NCBI GenBank assembly: GCA_014529385.2
Contig: CM043955.1
Location: 139,117,108 to 139,181,107, forward strand
DNA from: Adiantum capillus-veneris
Lineage: Eukaryota > Streptophyta > Polypodiopsida > Polypodiales > Pteridaceae
DNA length: 64,000 nt
Direction: 5' to 3'
Shown here: in pieces, positions 20,960-31,465 of the stretch
How positions within the stretch are numbered: position 1 is the first letter of the stretch
Layout: each line of letters starts with the position of its first letter
The notes under the pieces: model-generated
Told to the model about the DNA's origin: nothing
The model's input: only the letters and a program-made list of their open reading frames with translations
The model's database searches: none
Position numbers and translations under genes: made by a program

Positions 20960-21910
20960 ATGTCTTCCGGCACTCGCAAGGGTTCTTCTTCTTCAACAAG
21001 GTCCACAACCATTGTGAAAAATGATCCAAAATCTCCTAAGTGTGTAGATAGCAACACAACGACCAAACCAACGACATCGGAAACCATGATCAAGGCGTAC
21101 TTGGTATCATTGCAATAGACTGTAAACAAACAAGGCGAAGACTTACGAGCACTTGCAATGGAGAATGGCACACTAAGGGTACTTGTGGTTGAGAATGAGA
21201 ATCTCAAGAGGACACTTGAGATGCAAACAACACGTTTGATGCAACTTGAAGAGGAAGTCAAGGAATGTAAACGCTCTCTTGTGGACTTGAATGCTTTGAA
21301 GGAGCGAATGAGCAAAGTAGAGCATGACCATGTATTGAAAGAGGAGAAATTTGACACTATAAGCCGGGATGTATGCGACATGAAAAATGTATGCACAAAC
21401 AAGTCTTGGGCTGATGTATGTGGTAGCAATGTGGTTTCTAATTCCTCACTCATGCAAGCTATGGTTCAAACAAAGAATGTTGAGAATGTGGATGTGGAGG
21501 AGTTGAAGGAACGGGAGCGACGTTCCAAGAACATTGTTATTCGAGGAATTCCCGCAGAGAAGTTAGAGACACCTCCTTCTCTTGCCATTGTTATTGAAGA
21601 TTTCTTCAAAACCCACTTTGGCATGTCCGGAGTTATGGTCTATGGAGCACATAGAGTGGGGAAGCAAGGAGCTCCTCGCTCGGGAGAACGGCCAATTGTA
21701 TGCACCATGCCGGATGAGACGAAGCGAAAGATTATCCTTGATAATAGTTGGATCTATTTGAGGGATACAAAATGTTTTGTATGTGAAGATCGCACTATTA
21801 AGCAACAAAATATGCGTCGCAAGGCATATGAGGAAAAGAATAATAAAAACAAGGATATCTCTCATGAAGAAAATGTGCCCAAGGAGGAGGCAAGTCTCTC
21901 AAGCAAATAG
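20960..21910 (+). pseudogene. LINE ORF1 (copy B), one nonsense codon
   Basis: ATG at 20960 (MSSGTRKG). It reads through a Ser/Thr-rich start to an in-frame TAG at 21117, where copy E has GAG. Beyond it are a Leu/Glu heptad coiled coil (LRVLVVENENLKRTLEMQT), then RSKNIVIRGIP and AHRVGKQGAPRSGERPIV, an L1-ORF1-like RRM with its basic follow-on. It ends at 21908-21910. No zinc knuckle is seen. Confidence 0.85.
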
Positions 21911-21919
21911 GGATGCGTG

Positions 21920-22251
21920 ACGTATGAGACCGAGTTACAATTGAAAATATGATTTTGGAATTGTAATGGATACCCATGGAATGCGGGGGTTGGCATTGAT
22001 GAACTAACAAGCAAAGCCGATGTTGTACTTCTTGTTGAAACTTGGGAGCATGATACACAAAGGATTAACGGCTTGGAGGATTACAATGTACATTCATTGA
22101 TGTGGTCAAAGAATCTCAAGCAACGAAGAGGACAAGGAGGGTTAGTATGTATGGTTAAGAAAGGATTGGAAGATTTTGTATCAATTGTGAAAGATGACAA
22201 GTACAAATGTTATGTATGGCTGAAAATTATGACACCAAAAAGAGCACCCAT
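21920..22251 (+). pseudogene. LINE ORF2 start (copy B), lacking ATG and with TGA
   Basis: Frame continues TYETELQLKI, a TGA at 21950-21952, then FWNCNGYPWNAG, VVLLVETWEHDTQ and KKGLEDFVSIVKDD, the APE endonuclease N-terminus. The ATG of copy D (32633) is GTG here. Copy E has the same two changes. Confidence 0.8.
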
Positions 22252-24688
22252 CATTAAGAGAAATATGAACCTTGCATGGGCTTTGTAAGGAATCCTAATT
22301 TTTAGGGATTAAGGCTAATGTTGTGTAGGGTTAAGGGGACAAGGGCATTCAAGAAGGTAGTTTTGAGTAGACTTTTCTAACCTTTTTTTAGACACATGTA
22401 GGATGTGGACCTAAGAGGTCACTTTCTCTCTCTAGCTTTTGAAAAGTGAAGGGAGTAAAGGGGTGTGGTCACATCAGCAAAAACGTGGGTCACTAAGAGC
22501 CAAAATTTGACTTTTTTTCAAAAAAGTTATTTTTACTTATTTTTGACTTAAAATTCCCTCCCAACATATATACACATCAAAAAATCATTTTTTGACATTT
22601 TTTTAAACCTACAAACACTAAAAGTCCACTTTTTCAAAAAAAAAAACCTTTGTTCTCTCCTCCTCCTTCCTCCTCTCTCCCTCTCCTCTCCCTCCCTACC
22701 CCCTTCTCTCCTCCTCCTCCCCTCTCTCTCCCTCTCCCCCCTCTGCCCCCTTCTCTCCTCCCATGTTCCTCTCCTCTCCCTCCCTACCCCCTTCTCTCCT
22801 CCTCCTCCCCTCTCTCTCCCTCTCCCCCTTTGCCCCCTTCTCTCCTCCCATGTTCCTCCCTCTCCCTCCCCCCTCTTTCTTTTCATTCTTTGCTTCCTCA
22901 CGCAACAACTGCCATGGTGCTCACGGACATCACAAATCGTATCCCTCCACCACCATGTACTCCGCACAACAAAAGTGTACATATTGCTTGTCCGCGGTGT
23001 TTGCACCGAAGGCCGCACGTGAGGGTGAGCAGAGGTCATCGCAAGATCGTCATACTGTCGGTGAGACGAATGTGTATGGTTCTTCAATATCTTGGGAGGG
23101 GAGAAGTAGGCTTGTTAGGCTATTGCAATTGGTTGTGTATGGGTGCAGGTGCTTCTTTGCATTTGTGGATGCACGAATGTCAAGCTCTTCAGCTCAAAAC
23201 AGTGGCATTACAAGAAACAGTGGGTGCAGGTTAGAGAGGTCAAGTGTCACCACTTTTCCTCTAAAACAGTCTTCTTTGTTACATCTTGCAGGTAGGTGCT
23301 TCAAATCCATCCTTATTAGAGGTGGGTAATCTCATCCTAATGCAAGAATGGCTCAAGGAACTAGCATAACATGAAGCTTTTACGGTGGCACAAAGCTCTC
23401 CTCAAGCAATGTGGCTCCCACTACACCAAAAATCACTATGCTAACATGGAGAGATCCCTAGTAGGACAATACAACAACTTTTCATCAACAACACACCCTT
23501 TCCTAACATGAGGGCACCCCCACCAGAGATATTTTTATATGATAGGTCACCCCATGAGCATACCATGTCATGGAATGGATGTAAGAACTATGACTACACT
23601 ACCCCTTGGAAGTTGTTCACGAATGTATGTTTATCAAAGTTAATGAGAAGAAGTTTGGACTTTTTTGTTTGTTGATGTGTAAGAGCACTCTTGGTCTACC
23701 ATATTTTAGATTGTTTGATAAGTTAAATAAGATTTGTAGTCATTTAAAGTATCATTTTTTTTTTGTAAGATTGTACATGAGAAGACATGATAAAGTACAA
23801 GAGATCTTGACAGAATAAACCTCGATGAGATTCCCACCATGCACTTGTGACACCATACCTCTCCTTGAACCCTTTGACTTCTATCGTTGTGGGGAGTCCA
23901 ATGCGGGGCTATTTTCAAATTTTTAGCATAACTTTTTTTTGAAGGAAATTTTGGTTATTCTAAAGTTTATACACAGTCTAGGAGTTCATTCTGATTGTTT
24001 TTCTTCAGTTTCAAATTTTGACCGAGTACACTCCTTGGAAGCCACTTTTGAAGGTGTTAGGGCGAGATTTTGGGAAAGTTTTGTATGTAGGAAATACAGT
24101 CCTTAACACAATAAAAAACAATGGTTCTTTGAGTATTTTCAGATTCCATGGTTTTAATGCTCGTTGGAGCCCGTAGATTAAGAAAAAAGTAAAAAATGTA
24201 TGTTTTACATCATTTTTAAATAAATTGTCAACTTGCACATTGATTTTTGGAGAATGCGAGCAAGATATGATTTTTTCTCATCACATGATGGTCGAAGAAC
24301 GCGATGAGATGAACAAATTCATGTGAGACAAGCCCAGACAGATTCAGAGCCGATTGAAATCTAGAAGCTGTTGAAAACAACCGAAAAGTTCAACACTTAA
24401 AAAAAAAAAAAAAAAAAAAACTAACACTTGAATCATGGCCATGCATCAAAAATATGCTCACACGGTGAAGGAGGTGCTTCAAAGCTATGGAAATCAGTAT
24501 AAAATGCAAGCAATAGCGTTGGAGGCTATTCAAGAAGTTGTAGAGGCTCACATCATTTCAGATGACTTTGCAATGACAAAATGATTAAGAGTTGTGTCTA
24601 CTGTCTCCATAGTGATTTGGCTTTTCGGTTTATCCATGTGTTTTAAGTTAAGTGGTTTTGGCCATGAAGAGTTAAAATTAAATCAAAT

Positions 24689-24873
24689 ATTAACATTTTT
24701 GCCATCCTAAGGGGAAAACAAAGCTAGAAAATGCAAAAAAAAGGGTGGCCACAAGGGCGCGCAGATGGCCCATCCAGCAGTTTTGGATGGCTCATCTGCG
24801 CGCCCTTGTGGCCACCCTTTTTTTTTTGCATTTTCTAGCTTTGTTTGCCCCTTAGGATAGCAAAAATGTTAAT
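24689..24873. repeat. Long hairpin 1 (about 90-bp arms)
   Basis: Arms run from ATTAACATTTTTGCCATCC to the loop at 24777-24784 (GCAGTTTT) and back, with few mismatches. The core arm is GGGTGGCCACAAGGGCGCGC. Confidence 0.9.
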
Positions 24874-25053
24874 AGCTGATGAAACCAGATGTTTATGTAG
24901 CATGAGACTAGATTTTTATATTGTCCAATGTGATTTGGCCTTTTGGTGCAGGGAACTAGTAAGTTGAGTTGAAGGAAGGCATAATGTGCTTGAAAAGTTA
25001 AATTTTACATTCATCTCACCTTTTCCAAGGTCCTGGAGTGCAACAATAGCCTA

Positions 25054-25158
25054 ATTATGCAAAAAAAAGGATGGCCATAAGGGCGCGCAGATGGCCCATC
25101 CAACAGTTTTGGATGGCTCACCTGCGCGCCCTTGTGGCCACCCTTTTTTTGCATTATA
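25054..25158. repeat. Hairpin 2
   Basis: Arms about 45 bp with core GGGCGCGCAGATGGCCCATC and the loop ACAGTTTT. Confidence 0.85.
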
Positions 25159-25375
25159 TGGCCTTGTCTGCCCCTTATAATAGCAAGAATGTTAATATTT
25201 GATGAAACCAAATGTTTATGCAGCATGAGACTAGATTTTTATACTGTCCAATGTGATTTTCCCTTTTGGTGCAGGGAACTAGTAAGTTGAGTTGAAGGAA
25301 GGCATAATGTGCTTGAAAAGTTCAATTTTAGGTTCATCTCATCTTTTCCAGGGTTTTGGAGTGCAGCAATAGCCT

Positions 25376-25480
25376 ATTATGCAAAAAAAGGGTGGCCACA
25401 AGGGCCCACATATGGCCCATCCAGCAGTTTTGGATGGCTCACTACGCGCGCTTGTGGCCACCCCTTTTTTTGCATTATAT
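25376..25480. repeat. Hairpin 3
   Basis: Arms about 45 bp; some arm mismatches (GGGCCCACATATGG against CTACGCGCGCTTG) show more decay than in hairpin 1. Confidence 0.8.
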
Positions 25481-27695
25481 AGCCTTGTCTGCACCCCAGG
25501 ATACCAATTTTTTTTTAGATTAAGTGAAAGCAAATCTTTATGCAACATGACAGTACAAATTCCACTTCTTTTCACTCAGATGTAATTAGAGCTCCCCCCC
25601 CTCCCCCCCTTTCTTTGTGTTCAAAGGTCCGGAGCATTCACTATGTAAAATTTTCCTATATCACGTGCGTTCACTAGAATGGATTAAAAGTACCCCTTAT
25701 AGGCCTTATCTACATATGTTTCTGCAACTTTACAAGAATATAAAATCCCTTCTGTTGAACACATGTGCTATGTTACATATACTTTAGTGAACTCCCCATG
25801 TCAACGGCCTCACAAATCCTGTGCACTAAACATTAAACACTAGAAATCGACCAAACAAGGAGCCAATTTTTACTTCCTTGTGTCCACCTAGTGTTCTTGT
25901 GAAACATTGCTAATGATATATATTCAACATCCCCAAATGAGGACATCTTGACAAAGTTTATGATCCACTTTAATAAGAATAACCATTAATGATTAAACTG
26001 AAATCAAAATATTGCTTGAATTTCTTCAAGGTGGAGTGATTAAGACTTGCGACTTGAATCATCGTACAGGCAAATCAAAATATCCATAAAAGTAAACAAT
26101 ATTTCTCAGATCTGTATGAAACTTCAGTAATCTAAATTAAATACTCTCACACAATGCGACACCATTTAACAAAAAAATATATTTATCTTGTATAATCCAG
26201 CCTTATGAAAAATAATTACAAATGGAGACACTGTTGTTGTTGTTAGGCTTATCTTACAAGTATTTGTCTTCCTTATCTAGAGATTCATATACACTTGAGT
26301 ATTTGTGTGTCTATGACACTAGGGAAGATAGTAGTACTATATGGATGGCTTCTATGAGAGCTCCTAGAGAGTCCCTATTGGTTCAAGATTCTAAAAAACA
26401 CCTACTATTCTTATCAAAATCTTTTAGCATGGTAGTGAAAGGTTCCTCAAGGAACAAAAATAGAGTGATTTCCATCTCTGCACATGGTTGCTTGCTCATG
26501 TCCTCTTAAAACAAGTTGAATCTGTAAGTAAACAAAAGATTATGTGAGCACAAAGTTATAAAGTACAAAATGATATCATTCCAATTATCTAATGACAATT
26601 ATACGAAGAATAAATTACAAGAAAAATCTTTGACGACTCTCCATAGATAACACAACTTACTTACATTGTGAGACTCAAATCACATGCTACACAACTATAG
26701 ATGGCGCACCAAAGTCATCAACAAAATAGCACCACCCAGTGTTATGAGGTGTGAAGCCTAAACACTGAAATCCATAAAGAGGTTAATTCTCTCCAGCATG
26801 ATAAACTTAAAGATGGAGATGATGTTAAGCTCTGAATGTAAGCTACAAGGGTAGTTTTCTTACCATTCTATCTTTATGTTGGAGATGAACCCTTGCAATG
26901 CCCACGCGATATTCACACCTCCTATTGTTGTGGTATGCAACTCATGTGAGCTCATACTTTTGCCACCTTCGGGAGTAGAGGTTTCCATGTAGTGTGAGTG
27001 AATGAAAGTAGAAGGAGTAGAATCTTGTTTCATGTTGTAATGGAGATGAGAGAAGGGAGAGGAGCTAACTTGGTGTGAAACTATGTGGTGGGTAAGGGGA
27101 AGAGATGGAGGAGGAGCTTGCTTGGTGCTACAATGGAGGTGGGAGAAAGCTAGCAGAGAGATAATGATGGACTATAGGGGGTGCATGTGGTTGTTGTAGC
27201 AATGGAGAGCTTGGAAAAAGGTTTGTAGAGAGAGAAAAACACTTTTTAGCTATAGAATAGGTTTGGAAAGACTTTGGAGGGTGAAAATGATGTTTTGATT
27301 TGTTTTTTTTTTTTAATCAATTTTTTGGATTTTTTAGTGCACGTTTTTAACTTTTGAAGGTCAAAAATACTTTTTTGACAATGAAATAGGTTTGGGGACC
27401 TTTTAAGGAGAGAAAACTTGAAATTTGAAATTTTTTGAAAATTTGAAATTTTTAGTGTATTTTTAAATCCGGGCCAAAAAGTGGGGGAAAAGAGGTCAAA
27501 GTGGTCCCCCCCCCTTTCCCCTAGCCACCTCCCTTACCTTCTCACTAGGTAAGAGACAATTAAGAGGTGTAAGGCTACCTTGTCCCCCTACTTTTTTGAG
27601 GGTATAGAGTGTGTTCACCACCCTCTTCCTATTGGCTGACCTCTAATTAACCTTAATCCCAAAGGGCCCATAGAGGGTTCATATTTTTCCTAATG

Positions 27696-30600
27696 TTTTT
27701 GTAGCCGGTTGCTACATTCCTCATTATGATTCTCCCTTTTATGCTTGCATGGATAGAGATCAACCATTTTCTGATTTGGAAGAGGACATTGCTTATTTCA
27801 AAGGTGAAGGTGATGTTATTGTATTTGGGGATATGAATGCTCGCACAAAAACATTGCAACATGATACTCAACAATTTGATATGCCATACATTTCAAGGGA
27901 GTTGGAGGAAGTTCACTTGTATGATCGTACTTCAATGGATGAGAAAGAGCCGGATCACTATGGAAAGTTACTTTTACACATGTGTAATAGCACGGGTATG
28001 CTCATTGCCAATGGTGTATCTTTGTGGAGTGGAACCAATGGATTTACATGTAGGAGACATAATGGGGATAGTGTGATTGACTATATGCTACTCTCTGAAG
28101 CCATCATGTATCGCATAAAGAGTTTTATGTTTGGTCAATGGACCCCGGAATCCGACCATCGCACCTTATGTATTGACCTTTCATGTGGAGAAGCAACTAA
28201 GCATGATAATCTCAGCCAAAGGAAAGAGAAGTTATCACTTTGTATGGATTTCAAACGGGCACCAATGTACATTGAAATGGTTGAGCAAAAATTATGGATG
28301 ACAAAGCTTCAATGTGATGCACCATTGGAAACTAAATGGGAAGCTTTCAAGAAAGCTATTTGTTCTTGTGCGGAAGAATGCTTTGCCATAAAGCATCTCC
28401 ATGGTATCAACAAAGATAGATCACACAAAAGGTTGTTTGATAAAGAATGTCAAGATGCTCGAAAGTCCTTGATAAAGCTTAATGCAACTATGGACAAAGA
28501 CAACTATCAAAGTCATTTGCATACATACAAGGCATTGATTCAAAAGAAGAGAAGAAGATGGGAAGTAAAGCAACAAGAATTTCAAGTCCAAGAAAAGGCA
28601 CATGCATGTGGAAGATTTTGGAGAAACTTGAGAGGCAAGCGGGTTGAGAATTTTGGTAACTTGAGTCTAGTGGATATGTACACACATTGTAGGGAATTAT
28701 ATGAGCAAGCAAATACTGAAAAAATGCCATTTTATGGTTCTCTCCCATGTATGCCGTCTTTTTTTACTATTGAGGATGTATGCGGTGTGCTTGAAAAGTT
28801 GGCCACTCGCAAAGCGGGAGATCTTCAAGGTATCAAGCCGGAGATGATCAAATGGACGGGAGATTTTACCCATGAGTGGATGTGTGATATGTTCAACCTT
28901 GCACTTCAACATGGTATGCCTTATGATTGGAGTACTAATTGGGTTAAGCCTTTGCATAAAGGAGGGGATGTAAAGAATGTAAGCAACTACCGGACTATAA
29001 TGATTGGGTCTCTTATGGCAAAGTTGTTTGGGTGCATAATGGAGATGAAATTGAGTGATTGGGCTGAAGAGAATGACAAGCGTGCAAAGGGACAAGCGGG
29101 TTTTCGTTGATGCCATAGCACCCTTGATCATCTTGTCACTCTTCGTGTTCTCATGGAGGAAATTCGGTTGAAAGGCAAGCGATTGTATTGTTGTTTTGTG
29201 GACTTTAAGAAAGCCTTTGATATGATTCCACGTAACAATTTGTGGAGAAGGATGGAAGAACTCCAAGTGCCAAGTGAGTTTATGCTTGTGGTTTCTCGAA
29301 TCTATGAGAAGGTGATTTGTCAATTGCGAATGGGAAGAGAAATTTCAGAAATTTTTGTAAGCACTATTGGGGTTAAACAAGGATGTCCATTGTCACCAAC
29401 TCTCTTTGGTCTATGCATCGATCAATTGGAACAAATGGTACTTGACTTTATGCAAGAAGAAGGCATTGAAGAGGTCACTATTTGCAATGCGGTAATCATG
29501 CTTTTGTTGTATGCGGATGATGTAGTGCTTCTAGCACACACTTTAGAAGATGCACAAAAGCTTATTGTTGTCCTTGAGAACTTTTACTTGCATAGTGGGC
29601 TGATTGTAAATGAATCCAAAACAAAGGTTATGCTTGTGAAAACCAACCATAAGGAGAAGCCATGCATTGTGTACAACAACGAGACACTTGAAGTTGTTGA
29701 GAGATTTAAGTACCTTGGCCTTGAGGTTCCATCCAATCACAAGTGGCATGAATGTGCTATTCGTCGTTTGGAAGCGGGAAAGAGAGCATATTATGCATTT
29801 GAGAACATGTGTAATGCGGAAACATCAAGTGTTGGGTTCTCAAGAAGTATATTTTTGATGCATTGGTGACACCGGTTCTTCTTTATGGAGTTGAAGTGTG
29901 GGGCGGGAGCATCTCAAAGTCTACTTGGAAAGAGTTTGAGAATGTCCAAAAGCGTTTTCTTACAAACTTTCTCCAAGTTAAGACACAAACACCATATATG
30001 CTCCTACTTCTTGAGTCGGGATCTCTTCCAATTGAGGTTATGGGCATGGAAAGGGTTGTGGAGTACATGATAAAGATGCGTCAAAACCCCTCACATCGAC
30101 TTCCTACAATTGCATGGGAAGCAAGCAAAAAAGTTCAAAAGACGTATAAAAGCAAGATCTTGAGCACGGGATGGATGCAAGACATAAAGAAGTGGTTTGG
30201 GAGATGGGATGCATTACACTTGCTACATGATGCTTCAATTGACTCTCAAGTGAATGAAGCTTTTCTACAATGCCAATGTATTACGGCTTGGGAGAAATCC
30301 GGTGGGTCACGCTTCATACATTACACCACCTATATTGCCCCCAACTACAAAACCATGTTCTTCGCTGAGAGAGGAAACCGTACTCACACTTACATGCTTG
30401 AGCCTATTCCCTTGTCCGCGATACGCACTATCGCAGTAATTCGGCTTAGCTCCCATTTCCTTCGATGCGAGATAGAGCGTTGGGGCAATGGAGAAGAGTC
30501 AAATCGATTGTGCACATTATGCTCACTGCAAGTTTGAGAGTCTGAATACCACACACTACTAGAGTGCTCAGCTTTTGATCACATCCGAACTTGCTTCTCT

Positions 30601-30790
30601 CACATTTTCAGCCATAACTTAGACCTACACACTTTCCTCTCCCAGCCAAAGTGAGGGCTCTCCATTGCGACTCTCATCACTATAATTTTGGAGCATCGAG
30701 AGTCACTCATCAGCCATACACATACTACATCACATGTAACTTTGGTCCCATAGGTCATATTTGACCTCCGAGGACGATAATAAAATCTAT
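27696..30790 (+). mobile_element. LINE copy B, 3' piece
   Basis: Continues ORF2 from the endonuclease to the 3' UTR. It ends with the 3' hairpin (30752-30767), GGACGATAATAAAAT and CTATCTAT before (CT)n. Confidence 0.92.
27698..30537 (+). pseudogene. LINE ORF2 (copy B): endonuclease, RT, C-terminal part
   Basis: Long frames (27749-29110, 29153-29869, 29863-30537) make one protein broken by a TGA at 29108 (copy E has CGA) and a 1-nt deletion near 29820. The endonuclease has VFGDMNAR, SVIDYMLLS and SDHR. The RT has FVDFKKAFDMIP (motif A), GVKQGCPLSPTLFGL (B) and LLYADDVVLLA (C). A TGA replaces CGA in the C-terminal Cys-His region (30535-30537). Confidence 0.9.
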
Positions 30791-31074
30791 CTATCTCTCT
30801 CTCTCTCTCTCTCTCTCCTTCTTCTCTCCCCCACTCTCTCTCCCCTCTACTTTCTCTCTCTAGGTCTCTGTGTCTCTCTAACTCTCTCTTTCTTCTTCTT
30901 TTGTCTCTAACTCTCTCTTTTCTCCCTCTCTCTCTCTCTAACTCTCTTCTTTTTCTCTCTCTACTTTCTCTCGCTAACTCTCTGTCTCCTTTTTCTCTCC
31001 AACTCTTTGTCTCTCTCTCTCTCTCTCTAACTCTTTGTCTCTCTTCTCCTTCTCTCTTTCTTTCTTTTTCTTCT

Positions 31075-31105
<31 letters not shown>

Positions 31106-31465
31106 ATTCTTCTCTCTTCTTCTTTTTCTTCTTCTCTCAAACTCTCTCTCTTTCCTTCCTCTCTCTCTAACGCTCTCTCTCTCTCTCTCTTTCTCTCTCT
31201 CCACTTTCTCTCTCCCCTCCCCTCCCTTCCTTCTCTCTCTCTACTCTCTCTCTCTCTCTCTAACTCTTACTCTCTTTCTCTCCCTTTCTTTTTCTCTCTC
31301 TACTTTCTCTCCATAACTCTCTCTCTCTCTCTCTCCCCTAATCTCTCTCTAACTCTTTGTCTCGCTCCCCCCTCTCTCTCTACTCTCTTTTTCACTCTCT
31401 AATGCCCCTCTTTCTCTGTCTTCCTCTTCTCTTCTTTCTCTCTGGTTTCATTATCTCTCTCTCTC
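30791..31465. repeat. CT-rich tract between LINE B and LINE D
   Basis: About 675 bp of CT with TTT and TAA interruptions. LINE B ends into it and LINE D starts out of it, both on the same strand. Confidence 0.93.

Larger units (their letters stand above)
20774..22251 (+). mobile_element. LINE copy B, 5' piece
   Basis: It starts right after (CT)n. The 5' UTR (20774-20959) shares AACTCCGATTTGGGTGATCT and CTACGCATTGATGTAAAG with copies D and F. ORF1 and the first part of ORF2 follow. It is split by a 5.4-kb insertion and continues at 27696. Confidence 0.9.
24878..25525. repeat. 323-bp tandem units each ending in a hairpin
   Basis: GATGAAACCA marks units at 24878 and 25201, period 323 bp; a third, partial one begins near 25520. 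Each unit carries TTTTGGTGCAGGGAACTAGT and closes with a hairpin (25054-25158, 25376-25480) whose core matches hairpin 1. Confidence 0.85.
22252..27695. mobile_element. 5.4-kb inverted-repeat element, non-autonomous, inside LINE B
   Basis: The left end CATTAAGAGAAATATGAACC and the reverse of the right end CATTAGGAAAAATATGAACC form terminal inverted repeats, extending with mismatches to GGGATTAAGG. The LINE reading frame continues exactly on either side, apart from one extra T. No target duplication of three or more bases was found. No transposase frame is seen; ORFs inside are short or T/C-rich. It includes three tandem hairpin units (24689-25525). Confidence 0.75.

Noticed and set aside
22548-23329. 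Overlapping 180-190 codon ORFs rich in Pro/Ser or Arg/Glu
   Set aside because: They lie in an imperfect TCTCCTCC-rich repeat inside the 5.4-kb element; no recognised domain and both strands are open for the same compositional reason.
24689-25480. CRISPR-like array from the regularly spaced hairpins
   Set aside because: The genome is eukaryotic, the period is 323 bp and the units are long inverted repeats without unique spacers.
22249-27700. CACTA-type 3-bp target duplication for the 5.4-kb element
   Set aside because: The left flank is CAT and the right flank TTT; they do not match, so no CACTA assignment was made despite the CATTA ends.
28697-29323. 208-codon minus-strand ORF antisense to LINE B ORF2 (also 39814-40440 and similar)
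   Set aside because: It mirrors the coding bias of the sense-strand RT and recurs at the same place in every copy; a shadow of ORF2.
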